Assembly (NCBI RefSeq): GCF_016919065.1
Contig: NZ_JAFFQA010000003.1
Coordinates: 1-64,000, forward strand
Source of the DNA: Desulfobulbus rhabdoformis
GTDB lineage: Bacteria; Desulfobacterota; Desulfobulbia; Desulfobulbales; Desulfobulbaceae
DNA length: 64,000 nucleotides
Reading direction: 5' to 3'
Positions 18,960 to 28,001 of this stretch are shown piece after piece. Below the pieces are notes generated by a model. That model searched no databases, had not been told where the DNA came from, and saw nothing but the letters and a program-made list of their open reading frames with translations. Position 1 is the stretch's first letter, and each line of letters begins with the position of its first letter. The translations under genes were made by a program, and so were the position numbers.

Positions 18960-19006
18960 GCTTCATGTTCCCTGTACCTGCCTCCTCAGGACAGGGAACA
19001 TGAAGC
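18960..19006. terminator. Long hairpin after recA without a T-tract
   Basis: GCTTCATGTTCCCTGT (18960-18975) and ACAGGGAACATGAAGC (18991-19006) form a perfect 16-bp stem 7 bases after the recA stop. The loop contains a further CCTG/CAGG pair. No run of T follows on either strand, so it may be an mRNA 3'-end stabiliser rather than an intrinsic terminator. Confidence 0.6.
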
Positions 19007-19107
19007 ACGTACTGATTTCCCCATCTCTAAACAGGGACCAATGTCCTGCCCCCTCCAGTTTCTTTCTTTTTTCACTTGACTTACCCAATATCATCGGTTC
19101 TACCTTT

Positions 19108-19290
19108 TGCCGTTCAGGTGTTCAATACGAACCGAAGAGGGAACTCCGTGTAATTCGGAGACGGGCCCGCCGCTGTAACCGGGGACAACGGTCGCACCAT
19201 GTCACTGATCCATACGGGTTGGGAAGACGCGATTGTTTGGTTGATCCGGAAGTCAGAAGACCTGCCTGAGCAGAGGAAACAACCGCACGG
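19108..19290 (+). promoter_or_regulatory. Cobalamin riboswitch
   Basis: The leader carries the ordered conserved blocks of a B12 riboswitch. AGGTG is followed by a GGGAA-like block at 19138-19143, then GGCCCGCCGCTGTAA (19164-19178), GTCACTGATC (19201-19210), GGGTTGGGAAGACG, and the B12-box segment AAGTCAGAAGACCTGCCTG (19250-19268). An intrinsic terminator follows 40 bases later, so control is probably by premature transcription end when adenosylcobalamin is bound. It precedes a TonB-dependent receptor, as is typical. Confidence 0.92.
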
Positions 19291-19331
19291 ACAGCGGATT
19301 CCTGACATTTTTCTGTGGATAAAAAAGGGCT

Positions 19332-19367
19332 ATCCCGGATCGATTTTTCGGTCCGGGATTTTTTTTT
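19332..19367 (+). terminator. Riboswitch-controlled intrinsic terminator
   Basis: ATCCCGGATCGA (19332-19343) and TCGGTCCGGGAT (19348-19359) form a 12-bp stem with one G-T pair, followed by a run of eight to nine T. It sits between the cobalamin riboswitch and the receptor gene and is the likely expression platform. Confidence 0.88.
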
Positions 19368-19400
19368 GTGCTCATTTTGGCCAGAGCATTCCACCACCTC

Positions 19401-19462
19401 TATTAAATCGGCATGTCACAAACAGCGAAGCTGGCGCACCGATAAATCTCACGAATTCAGAC
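19401..19462. repeat. Palindromic repeat family 2, right-end fragment
   Basis: ATTAAATCGGCATGTCACA, AACAGCGAAGCTGGCGCACC and ATAAATCTCACGAATTCAG match, with few changes, the right part of copy a at 12970-13030. The fragment sits between the riboswitch terminator and the receptor start, so it is part of the receptor's mRNA leader. A weaker third version is at 22372-22425 after tonB. Confidence 0.6.
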
Positions 19463-19509
19463 ATTGTAAGCCGTACAAGAATTGAGGATATACAACTAAA
19501 GGAGAAGAG

Positions 19510-21510
19510 ATGAAGAAAAAACTGCTGGCACTGGCTACCATGGGGGCCATGCTCCCCGCTCTTGGCATGGCGGCTGAGAAGGAGAACAGCTCCACCGTAC
19601 TTGATGAGATTGTGGTCACAGCGACCAAAACCAAGGAAACGCGCAAAAATATAGTCAACTCGGTCGTCGTCAAAGACAGCTACGACATTGAAGAAACGCC
19701 TGCCTCCTCCCTGGGGGAGGTGCTTGCCAATGAACCCGGACTGGATTGGCGCACCTACGGCAATTACGGGGGAGCGGCTCAGGCCATTAAAATTCGCGGT
19801 ATGAGTGCCGACGCAACCCTGGTGGCGGTGGATGGCGTGGTCATGAATTCCCCGTCTCTGGGAACTGCGGATGTCGGCCAGATTCCACTCAATTCCATCG
19901 AACGGATAGAGGTGGTTAAAGGCCCCGGTTCCTTGCTGTACGGTTCCGGTGCCATGGGCGGAACGGTGAACATCATCACCAAATCACCGCAGCGTGACCA
20001 TTTTTCTGCTAAAATATCCGCTGGATACGGCACCGAAGATACCTATCACCTGGCTGCGGAAAGCGGAGCCTTTATTCTCGGCGATCTGGGATATTATCTC
20101 ACTCTCAACCGCAAGGAAACCGATGGCTTTCGTGATAACAGCGACCTGACCCACAACGATGCCACCCTCAAACTTCTTTTGGATAAAGGGGAAGCTTTTC
20201 AAGCGGTTTTGGATGCAGGGCTTGTGGATCGTGAATACGGAACCCCAGGAGCTCAACCACCTGCATCTATTACCCCACTGCTCCCGTATTACAACAGAGA
20301 TTCAGCTACCTTACTTGACAGAGTCGATGAACAGAACAGCCATGCCGCACTCACCCTCAAAGGAGAAGGCTCCCGATGGTTTGACTGGAAGGTTAAAGGT
20401 GATCTGACAAAGCTGGACAGTTCCAGTTACAGTCGTTACTACTTGAGTGGCCTCGGTGAACAAACTGATGTGATCAACAAAGTTATGGGGGCTGAAGCCA
20501 ATATCGACCTGCATCCCTTTTCTCAGGTTAATCTTCTCTTGGGCACTGAATATCGCAATTTTGATTACGATTATACCGTCTATGGACTCAACTCTTCCGG
20601 TGCGCTCATCTCAGGGCCAACCCAAGATGAAAGTCACAGAATTTTTACCCAGGGAACATTCGCTGAACTCAGTGTTCAACCTATTGAAAAAGTAAAACTG
20701 GTAGGCGGTTATCGTTATGAAACCCACTCTTTATTTGGTCATGAAGATGTGACCCGTTTCGGTGTCGTGATCACCCCTTGGGAAAATACGGCTTTAAAAT
20801 TTAATCGCGGGCAGCATTTTAAAGCACCAACGATGAATGATCTGTTCTGGCCCGATGCAAACAACATGTCAGGGAATCTAAACCTTAAACCAGAAACAGG
20901 TTGGCATACAGATATCACCTGGGAACAGGGCGGTTTGCTCAATGGAAAACTATACACCTCCGTGAGTTATTTTGACTGGAATGTCGACGATAAAATTCGT
21001 TGGGTCTACAATTCAGACACCTTTTATTATCGTCCTTATAATCTCGATTCTTATCAAGCCTCGGGCTGGGAATTTAACATCAAATTGGGCCCATTTTACT
21101 CTGTCCAGGCTGATTTTTCTCTCACACTTATGGATGCTAAAGAACAACGCAGTGGCGGGGTAAAAAGACCTGCGCTATACACTCCTGATACCCAATTTAA
21201 GGTGCAGCTGATCCATCTGAGTGATTTTGGCCTCTGCTCAACTCTCGTTGCTCGCTTTACAGACTCCCGCCCTGGTTACTACGCGAGCGATACCGATAAA
21301 AACGCCAGCATTGAACTCGACTCCTACTGGACACTAGATCTTAAACTGGAACAAAGGATCGCAGAACACTGGAAAGTGAGCATCGAAGCTCTAAATCTGT
21401 TGGATGAAGAATATGATACCTACATGACACGATTCTATCCAACCTATACCATGCAGCCATATCCAGGGGCAGGCCGAAGTGTGTTTGCATCACTCTCCTA
21501 TACCTGGTAA
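19510..21510 (+). CDS. TonB-dependent outer membrane receptor, probable cobalamin/corrinoid receptor
   Basis: This 666-residue outer-membrane beta-barrel receptor has a signal peptide ending near GMAAE and a TonB box DEIVVTATKT (about residues 32-41). A plug domain with IKIRGMSADATLVAVDGV and IERIEVVKGPGSLLYGSGAMGGTVNII follows. The barrel ends in an aromatic C-terminus (SLSYTW), as BamA substrates do. The B12 riboswitch upstream makes a corrinoid the likely substrate (inference). A dedicated TonB begins 12 bases downstream. The start has a strong AAAGGAG site. Confidence 0.92.
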   Translation: MKKKLLALATMGAMLPALGMAAEKENSSTVLDEIVVTATKTKETRKNIVNSVVVKDSYDIEETPASSLGEVLANEPGLDWRTYGNYGGAAQAIKIRGMSADATLVAVDGVVMNSPSLGTADVGQIPLNSIERIEVVKGPGSLLYGSGAMGGTVNIITKSPQRDHFSAKISAGYGTEDTYHLAAESGAFILGDLGYYLTLNRKETDGFRDNSDLTHNDATLKLLLDKGEAFQAVLDAGLVDREYGTPGAQPPASITPLLPYYNRDSATLLDRVDEQNSHAALTLKGEGSRWFDWKVKGDLTKLDSSSYSRYYLSGLGEQTDVINKVMGAEANIDLHPFSQVNLLLGTEYRNFDYDYTVYGLNSSGALISGPTQDESHRIFTQGTFAELSVQPIEKVKLVGGYRYETHSLFGHEDVTRFGVVITPWENTALKFNRGQHFKAPTMNDLFWPDANNMSGNLNLKPETGWHTDITWEQGGLLNGKLYTSVSYFDWNVDDKIRWVYNSDTFYYRPYNLDSYQASGWEFNIKLGPFYSVQADFSLTLMDAKEQRSGGVKRPALYTPDTQFKVQLIHLSDFGLCSTLVARFTDSRPGYYASDTDKNASIELDSYWTLDLKLEQRIAEHWKVSIEALNLLDEEYDTYMTRFYPTYTMQPYPGAGRSVFASLSYTW

Positions 21511-21522
21511 AGCAACAGGCAT

Positions 21523-22371
21523 ATGATCGAGGTGGGGAGCATAGAAGCAAGAAAGATATCCATGGAAATGGCACTTAAAATAACGATGGATTCCAGTGGT
21601 GAGCCCTGCGGCCTTCGGCGGTCGCGAGGGGGCTGGCCCTTGCCTTGTATCGTAGCGCTGCTTACCCACGGCCTTGCCTTTGCCCTTATCCTGACAGTGA
21701 GCTTTACTCCCCGGCAGGCACCCATGCTTGCCGGGGATTGCATCCCAGTGACCCTGTATGCAGCCCTTCCCGGTGCTCCAGGCAGCGCTCCCAAAGCCAA
21801 ACCAAGTCCCCAGCCCGCCTCTGTGGTGCAGCCAGCCCAGCCGGTCGTGACACCACATCCTCCACAAGAAGCGCTCAAAGAGCCGGTTCTTCACAAACGA
21901 CCTGCAGTCAGTCTTGCCACTGCACCCAAGAAAACAGTTCACAAGAAACAAAAGACTTCGCGCCCAGCACACCAAGTCACGCGACGCAGTCAGCCCCCGG
22001 CAAAAGCAGACTCCGTCTCCTCAAATTCAGCAACAGGGGAGACAAAGCTTACCAGTACGGCGGCTTCAGGTGCAGAGGGGGGAGCGGCCAAAGCGGTGAT
22101 ACCGGCGCGGCCACGTTATCGGACCAATCCACCACCGGTGTACCCGGAAATGGCGCGCAGACGGCAAATGGAAGGGACAGTTGTCCTCAAGGCTCTTGTT
22201 AATACACAGGGGAGGGTGGATGCACTCAACATCCAGTCCTCCAGTGGTCACCCCGTGCTTGATCGAGCAGCACTGAGAGCGGTCCGCACCTGGATTTTTA
22301 TACCGGGTAAACAGAACAACAACCCGATCACCATGGCTGTCCTGGTTCCTGTCCGCTTTGCCCTGCGTTGA
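21523..22371 (+). CDS. tonB: TonB-family energy transducer
   Basis: This 282-residue protein has one N-terminal membrane helix (about residues 43-60, CIVALLTHGLAFALILTV) and a Pro/Ala/Lys-rich periplasmic spacer (about 85-190). The C-terminal TonB domain has NPPPVYPEMARRRQMEGTVV and LDRAALRAVRTWIFIPG. It links the inner-membrane proton motive force (ExbBD, not in the window) to outer-membrane receptors. Co-transcription with the receptor implies a dedicated partnership under the same riboswitch. The exact start is uncertain; ATGs at 21523, 21562 and 21586 are possible. Confidence 0.88.
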   Translation: MIEVGSIEARKISMEMALKITMDSSGEPCGLRRSRGGWPLPCIVALLTHGLAFALILTVSFTPRQAPMLAGDCIPVTLYAALPGAPGSAPKAKPSPQPASVVQPAQPVVTPHPPQEALKEPVLHKRPAVSLATAPKKTVHKKQKTSRPAHQVTRRSQPPAKADSVSSNSATGETKLTSTAASGAEGGAAKAVIPARPRYRTNPPPVYPEMARRRQMEGTVVLKALVNTQGRVDALNIQSSSGHPVLDRAALRAVRTWIFIPGKQNNNPITMAVLVPVRFALR

Positions 22372-22429
22372 TCTGACACATTTTAAGCAACAAGCCTGAC
22401 GCACTAATCAATGCGCACGGTTATAAGGT

Positions 22430-23164
22430 TCAGGTAAAATCAGAACGCAAATCTCTGGTTATCTTACGTCGTGCATCCACATCCTCATTGCGCACAAGCT
22501 CAGGTAAATTGCCCCACATCCCCACCTTCCCGCTGTGGACCGCCAAAATTCCTTCAATCCCCTCAATGGCACCGACATCATCCAAGACCGGGGTCAAATC
22601 CTGTTCTGACTTGATGAGATTACAGACTAATGTGACCGCAGAATCGGCCAGAGCGGCCTCCTTGGCAAGCACTGTCGCCAGGTCACAACGACCAAAACTC
22701 AACGAATGCCCCATCTTGGAGGAGGATGAGCACAGCGCCAGGGGCAAACGATCGGCTTCAAGGCGAAAAGCGAGCTTGCCGGCGATGGCGTTGTCACCGG
22801 CATAGAGCCCAATGGTAATGGCACTGGCGGCATGGATATAAATATCACCGCCGTTTTCAACGATGGCTTCGGAAATGCCTGCCTCCATGGCGGCTTCGGC
22901 GCCGAGCTGAGCCAACGTCCCGGCCACAGACGCCATGGGTCCCAGGCCGGTGAGCTGGCTGGCAGTAGCCATACGCTGCGCCGCCACAGGGGCATCCTCA
23001 CCAACCTCTATCGGAACGAGGCTGGTTTGAAACTCCGCATGGCGGCCAATATAGCGCTCCAGCTGTCGTCGATGAGTAACCACGGCCTGGGTGACCAGCT
23101 CAAACGCTGTACACGCAACCCGAAGGTTAGTCTCTTTCCAGGAAAAAGAGCGATATGTGCGCAT
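22430..23164 (-). CDS. UPF0280 family protein (homocysteine-biosynthesis associated)
   Basis: The 244-residue protein matches the UPF0280/ApbE-like family through GLGPMASVAGTLAQLGAEA (about residues 73-92), IVENGGDIYI and SSSSKMGHSLSFGRCD. A member of this family has been tied genetically to homocysteine formation in methanogenic archaea, together with HcyBio and NIL-ferredoxin homologues; its reaction is not settled. It lies downstream of those two genes on the same strand, separated from them by a palindromic repeat. No signal peptide or lipobox is visible. Confidence 0.85.
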   Translation of the reverse strand: MRTYRSFSWKETNLRVACTAFELVTQAVVTHRRQLERYIGRHAEFQTSLVPIEVGEDAPVAAQRMATASQLTGLGPMASVAGTLAQLGAEAAMEAGISEAIVENGGDIYIHAASAITIGLYAGDNAIAGKLAFRLEADRLPLALCSSSSKMGHSLSFGRCDLATVLAKEAALADSAVTLVCNLIKSEQDLTPVLDDVGAIEGIEGILAVHSGKVGMWGNLPELVRNEDVDARRKITRDLRSDFT

Positions 23165-23188
23165 TGCCGCTTAGCCTTTAAAACAATA

Positions 23189-23329
23189 GGGTGTCTTGAA
23201 TAATTAGATTTTTCAATCAAGGCCAAGGATTGCGCAAAATTTTACCGCAGGCATATAATTGATATTCCGAGGATAAAATTTTAAGCATGACGCCGGGATT
23301 GGCAGAAAAAGCAATTATTCAAGATTCCC
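23189..23329. repeat. Palindromic repeat family 1, copy A
   Basis: This 141-bp imperfect palindrome opens GGGTGTCTTGAATAATT and closes AATTATTCAAGATTCCC. The core carries CAAAATTTTACCGCAGG and CCGAGGATAAAATTTT. The 4 bases AATA flank it on both sides (23185-23188 and 23330-23333), like a target-site duplication. It begins 4 bases after the stop of the NIL-ferredoxin gene when read on the minus strand and separates that gene from the UPF0280 gene. Confidence 0.8.
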
Positions 23330-23333
23330 AATA

Positions 23334-23744
23334 TTAGAATTTTGAGGAACAGGCACCAAAGGGACAGGCTTCAACGCAGGCCAGGCATTCCACACAGGCC
23401 TTATCGTTAAAAGAAATTTGACGAATATCCCGATCAACCATGGACAGGGCACCGGTGGGACAGTGGACCAGACAGGCGCCACACTGACCACAGCGGTTCT
23501 CATCCCATACCATGCCCGAGTTCCCGGCATGGATATTCACGTCAAAACCGCTGAGATACTCAAAGGCGCGATCTACATTTTCCTGACTCCCGGTGACTTC
23601 CAGACTCAGGTAGCCCGATTCCTCATTGGTCACCTTGGCACGGAAGATATTCACGACCAGATCAAACTGTTTGACCAGTTCGTAGACAATCGGGCGTTCG
23701 GTTTCACTCTGGGGAAAGTAAAGATAGACTTTTTTCGTGATCAT
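23334..23744 (-). CDS. NIL domain / 2x[4Fe-4S] ferredoxin
   Basis: A 136-residue protein combines an N-terminal ACT-like NIL domain (residues 1-77) with two ferredoxin motifs: CGQCGACLVHCPTGAL (about 86-101) and CVECLACVEACPFGA (about 117-131). In archaea the homologue works with HcyBio to turn aspartate semialdehyde and sulfide into homocysteine, supplying electrons. Its start overlaps the HcyBio stop by 4 bases (ATGA), so the two are translationally coupled. It is soluble and cytoplasmic. Confidence 0.92.
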   Translation of the reverse strand: MITKKVYLYFPQSETERPIVYELVKQFDLVVNIFRAKVTNEESGYLSLEVTGSQENVDRAFEYLSGFDVNIHAGNSGMVWDENRCGQCGACLVHCPTGALSMVDRDIRQISFNDKACVECLACVEACPFGACSSKF

Positions 23745-24934
23745 TTTGTCGCTCCTTTAATATCCAGAGACTGCATGCCCTGATTTAACGGAAGCCGCTG
23801 GCTGGCCTCGGCAAGCAGGAAGCGACCGGCTTCGATTTCGGCCTTCAGTAAATTACAGATCTTCAATGCCTTATTGTAGCTGGAAAGCGAGGTCACTGGA
23901 ACCTTCTTGCCCATGAGCTCGACCTGACCGGAACGCAGCTCCTCGTAGGAGTACTTTGCCAACACCTTGCCTGTTTTTTCCGGGTAGTCGTGGGAGTAAT
24001 CAATGACACTTGCCTGAATATCCCGGTCGCGCACAGTAGTCCGTTTGAGAATCTCTGGGTTGAGTATCGGTATGGGAATTCCCACCCCGACCGCCAGTGA
24101 GACACCGTACCCTTTAAAACTCAGGCCCCGGACAAACTCGGGCAGCATCTCTTTCATGTTACCGCTTAGGGCCAAAGTCCCTGCGCCCTCAACCGGAACA
24201 TCATTGTCGCTCCGCTCAACCGCTGAACAGTGCTGGGTCCCCTCGGCATACACCAGGCCCCGTGCACCTGCCAGCCAGACCGGTGTGCCCACCCCAATGG
24301 TTTCATAAAGCGGATCATTCAACAGCGGCGAGAGCTGTCCGGCCGAACTGTAGGTCATGTTCCGCATGTGAGCCCGTAAAATGCCCAGATAGGTATAGAT
24401 GCGCTTATCTGAACAATTCACTGCCACATTATAATTTTGGTAGCAGTTACGGGGGTTGACCATGATCGCCTGGTTGAGATCATTAATATCGAGCATGGTA
24501 CAGATTTCACGGCGGGGATAATCATCTGTGCCGTAGGAAAGGGCACGAAATTCCACCTGTTTTCCCGCCACAAGATCTTCAATCACGTGGCCTCCACCGT
24601 AGCGAAACTCGCCGGGAAAATCCATATTGGCCGGGTCGTGCTGACGCAGCTGCGTTGCCCCTAAATAGGCATCGACAGCGGCAATACCAGAATACGCCAT
24701 GACATCGTTAAGCCAGGCTTCGGTGATACGCATCTTGGGTTTGCTGTGGCCGAAGTTAAGAAAACAGCCCGAAGAACACATGGGGCCAAAGGTTGCGGTG
24801 GTGACCACATCAACCTCTTTGGCGGCTGTTTCCAGACCTCGTTTGTCTACGTAATCGATTACCTCCTCAGCGGTCAGAACCACCGCCTTGCCCGAGGCAA
24901 TCTTCTCGTTAATTTCTGCATACGTTTTGGTCAT
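23741..24934 (-). CDS. Homocysteine biosynthesis protein HcyBio (DUF39)
   Basis: The 397-residue protein is of the DUF39/HcyBio family, which makes homocysteine directly from aspartate semialdehyde with sulfide-derived sulfur. It has family Cys residues in FGPMCSSGCFLNFGHSKPK (Cys53 and Cys57) and at REICTMLDI (Cys145), and the conserved MVNPRNCYQNYNVAVN. It is the first gene of the minus-strand cluster. The route would bypass the homoserine-based pathway, as expected for sulfide-rich anaerobes. The ribosome site is weak. The 324 bases between it and acnA show no recognised gene. Confidence 0.92.
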   Translation of the reverse strand: MTKTYAEINEKIASGKAVVLTAEEVIDYVDKRGLETAAKEVDVVTTATFGPMCSSGCFLNFGHSKPKMRITEAWLNDVMAYSGIAAVDAYLGATQLRQHDPANMDFPGEFRYGGGHVIEDLVAGKQVEFRALSYGTDDYPRREICTMLDINDLNQAIMVNPRNCYQNYNVAVNCSDKRIYTYLGILRAHMRNMTYSSAGQLSPLLNDPLYETIGVGTPVWLAGARGLVYAEGTQHCSAVERSDNDVPVEGAGTLALSGNMKEMLPEFVRGLSFKGYGVSLAVGVGIPIPILNPEILKRTTVRDRDIQASVIDYSHDYPEKTGKVLAKYSYEELRSGQVELMGKKVPVTSLSSYNKALKICNLLKAEIEAGRFLLAEASQRLPLNQGMQSLDIKGATK

Positions 24935-25258
24935 ATTGCATTCCCATAGAGATAAGTTCTTGGTTTCGTCGCAAAGTACTTACTATAGACGATTGAAAAA
25001 AAACAGCAAGGCTGCATCGTAACCCATGGAAAAAAGGGAACAAAACCTACACACATGAAATTTTTAGGTTAAAGGCAACCGCTTACAGGCCTGGCTATCG
25101 TACTCACAGGACTCACCGGGAGATGTCCCGCAAAAACAATGCAAACAAGGATGGCAAAAGCACAAAAATGCCTGTTGTCGCCACCATAATCTGGCATAAT
25201 CGCACAAGAAGACTTATTCTCGTAGGATATGCCCCCATGAGCACACAAGGAGAATTGT

Positions 25259-27937
25259 ATGAGCGCCCCCCAGGATTTCAGCCAGTTCAATCCCAAACTC
25301 ACCCTCGAGGCCGGTGATACGAGCTACACCGTTTTTTCAGTCAAAGCACTGGAAAGCCTCGGTTACGACTCGATTCATCGCTTACCCTACAGTCTGCGAA
25401 TTCTTCTGGAAAATCTCCTGCGCCACTATCCGCAAGGCTTGGTGAACGATACCGATATCCACAATCTCGCCTCCTGGCAACCGGATACAATCAGTCCCGA
25501 GGCGGTTCCCCTAATGCCCGCCCGGGTTATTCTGCAGGATTTTACCGGTGTTCCCGCCCTGGTCGATCTGGCAGCAATGCGCTCAGCCCTGGCGCGTGCC
25601 GGTGGCGATCCTGCCACTATGAACCCTTTTATTCCTGCGGATCTCGTCATTGACCACAGTGTCCAGGTGGACAAATCTGCCAGCGCCGACTCCCTTGAAG
25701 TCAATGTGGACATGGAAATGCAGCGCAACCGCGAACGGTACACCATGCTCCATTGGGGGCAACAGGCCTTTACCAACTTTCGGGTCGTCCCTCCGGGTAC
25801 AGGCATTGTCCATCAGGTCAACCTGGAATACCTGGCCTCGGTTGTGGCTCAGGGGGAACAGGATGGCGCCCCGGTACTCTACCCAGACTCCGTACTCGGT
25901 ACCGATTCTCACACCACCATGGTCAACGGTCTGGGCGTTATGGGCTGGGGCGTTGGTGGTATCGAAGCGGAAGCCGTTCTTTTAGGACAACCTTACTCCC
26001 TGCAAATTCCTGAAGTTGTGGGGGTTCGCCTCAGTGGATCGCTGCCGACAGGAACAACGGCCACCGATCTGGTCCTGACCATCACCCGCTTTCTGCGACA
26101 AAAAGGGGTCGTAGGCCGTTTTGTCGAGTTTTTCGGACCAGGACTGCCTACGCTGAGCCTTCCAGACCGAGCCACCATCGCCAATATGGCGCCAGAATAC
26201 GGGGCCACCATGGGATTTTTTCCGGTGGACAGTGAGACCCTACGCTACCTGCAAGCCAGCGGCCGCCCCGCGTCTCTGGTCAACCTGGTCGAGCAATACA
26301 GCCGAGCCCAGTCCTTTTTCTTTGCACCCGAAAATCCAGAGCCCACCTACTCTGTTGTCTATGACATCATCCTGGATGAGGTGGTGCCCTGTCTTGCGGG
26401 ACCGAAACGTCCCCAGGATCTGCTCCCCCTCTCTGAGGTGCGCAAGGATTTTCAACGCCAGTTTGAGACGGAACTGGCAGCCTCTGCGGCCCCAAAAACA
26501 AAGGACATTGTTGGTCAACTCACCAACGGTTCCGTGGTCATTGCCGCTATTACCAGTTGTACCAACACTTCCAACCCGGATGTCATGATTGGTGCCGGCC
26601 TTTTGGCGCGCAAAGCCCGCGAGCGTGGCTTGAAACCCAAGTCCTGGGTGAAGACCAGCCTTGCTCCCGGTTCACGGGTGGTAACCCGTTATCTTGAACA
26701 AAGCGGGCTCTTACCCGACTTGGAAGCGCTGGGCTTTCAGGTGGTCGGTTACGGCTGTACCACCTGTATTGGTAACTCCGGCCCGCTGGATGAACAAATA
26801 GCGGCCCCGATTCGTGAACAAAATCTGGTGGCTGCGGCCGTGTTGTCGGGTAACCGCAACTTTGAAGCCCGGATCCACCCGATGGTCCGGGCAAACTACC
26901 TGGGTTCGCCTCCTTTGGTCGTCGCCTACGCCCTGGCCGGAACCGTGCTGATAGACCTGGAAAAAGAACCGCTGGGCACCGACAACACAGGGCAACCGGT
27001 ATTTCTTAAAGACATCTGGCCGACGATAGAAGAAATCCGAGAGGCGGTCCGACAAAGCATCAAACCGGATCTCTTTACCGTCAGTTACGGCTCTGTCTTT
27101 GACGGTGATGCCCGCTGGAATGCACTCTCCGCCGGTACCTCTGAACTCTACCCCTGGGATGGGGAGTCTTCCTATATTCGTGAGCCCCCCTTCTTTCAAG
27201 ATATGAGCACATCCCCCAATCCGGTGAGCAACATCGAAGGCGCCCGTGTCCTGGCCCTTTTTGGTGACTCCATCACAACCGACCATATCAGCCCGGCCGG
27301 TGCCATTGGTCCCCAGACACCAGCTGGCCTTTATCTCCAGAGCCTGGGGATTAAGCCTGCCGACTTTAACAGCTACGGATCCCGCCGTGGGAACCATGAG
27401 GTTATGATGCGCGGCACCTTTGCCAATATTCGTATTAAAAACCGCATGGTGGAAAAAGAGGGTGGAGTGACCAAGGCCTGGCCCGAAGGAGTGGAAATGC
27501 CCATCTTTGATGCGGCCATGCACTATCAAGAGGCGGGCACACCGCTGGTGGTCTTTGCGGGTAAGGACTACGGAACCGGTTCCTCTCGTGACTGGGCAGC
27601 CAAAGGAACCATGCTTTTAGGCGTGAAGGCAGTGATTGCAGCCTCGTTTGAACGCATCCACCGCTCAAATCTGGTGGGCATGGGGGTGCTCCCCCTTCAA
27701 TTTTCCGAAGGCATCGATGCACAGCACCTGGCACTTGATGGCAGTGAGACCATTACCATCATTGGCATTGACGGTGAGTTGCAGCCTGGTCAGAAGGTGA
27801 ATTTACGTATTGATCGCGCCGACGGAAGCACGGAAACTACCGAGGTTGTGCTTCGCCTGGATAACGCCATGGAAATCGACTACTACCGCCAAGGCGGTAT
27901 CTTGCACAAGGTCCTCCGGCAGCGCATGAACCAATGA
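25259..27937 (+). CDS. acnA: Aconitate hydratase, AcnA type
   Basis: The enzyme interconverts citrate and isocitrate using a [4Fe-4S] cluster. The 892-residue length and domain order match the AcnA/IRP1 branch. It has FTGVPALVDLAAMR and VDHSVQV-type substrate loops, the cluster ligands in AITSCTNTSNP (about residue 433) and GYGCTTCIGNSGPLD (about 500), and the C-terminal swivel with GKDYGTGSSRDWAAKG. A clear AAGGAGA precedes the ATG. It ends at a bidirectional terminator shared with the M48 gene. Confidence 0.96.
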   Translation: MSAPQDFSQFNPKLTLEAGDTSYTVFSVKALESLGYDSIHRLPYSLRILLENLLRHYPQGLVNDTDIHNLASWQPDTISPEAVPLMPARVILQDFTGVPALVDLAAMRSALARAGGDPATMNPFIPADLVIDHSVQVDKSASADSLEVNVDMEMQRNRERYTMLHWGQQAFTNFRVVPPGTGIVHQVNLEYLASVVAQGEQDGAPVLYPDSVLGTDSHTTMVNGLGVMGWGVGGIEAEAVLLGQPYSLQIPEVVGVRLSGSLPTGTTATDLVLTITRFLRQKGVVGRFVEFFGPGLPTLSLPDRATIANMAPEYGATMGFFPVDSETLRYLQASGRPASLVNLVEQYSRAQSFFFAPENPEPTYSVVYDIILDEVVPCLAGPKRPQDLLPLSEVRKDFQRQFETELAASAAPKTKDIVGQLTNGSVVIAAITSCTNTSNPDVMIGAGLLARKARERGLKPKSWVKTSLAPGSRVVTRYLEQSGLLPDLEALGFQVVGYGCTTCIGNSGPLDEQIAAPIREQNLVAAAVLSGNRNFEARIHPMVRANYLGSPPLVVAYALAGTVLIDLEKEPLGTDNTGQPVFLKDIWPTIEEIREAVRQSIKPDLFTVSYGSVFDGDARWNALSAGTSELYPWDGESSYIREPPFFQDMSTSPNPVSNIEGARVLALFGDSITTDHISPAGAIGPQTPAGLYLQSLGIKPADFNSYGSRRGNHEVMMRGTFANIRIKNRMVEKEGGVTKAWPEGVEMPIFDAAMHYQEAGTPLVVFAGKDYGTGSSRDWAAKGTMLLGVKAVIAASFERIHRSNLVGMGVLPLQFSEGIDAQHLALDGSETITIIGIDGELQPGQKVNLRIDRADGSTETTEVVLRLDNAMEIDYYRQGGILHKVLRQRMNQ

Positions 27938-27971
27938 AACATGGGGGCGAGAAAAGTCCCCTGGAACGAGC

Positions 27972-28001
27972 AAAAGTCGGGCAAAACCTTGCCCGACTTT
28001 T
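27972..28001. terminator. Bidirectional intrinsic terminator between acnA and the M48 gene
   Basis: AAAAGTCGGGCAA (27972-27984) pairs perfectly with TTGCCCGACTTTT (27989-28001) around an AACC loop. T follows on the plus strand and T on the minus strand (from the AAAA), so both convergent genes can use it. It abuts the M48 stop codon. Confidence 0.9.
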
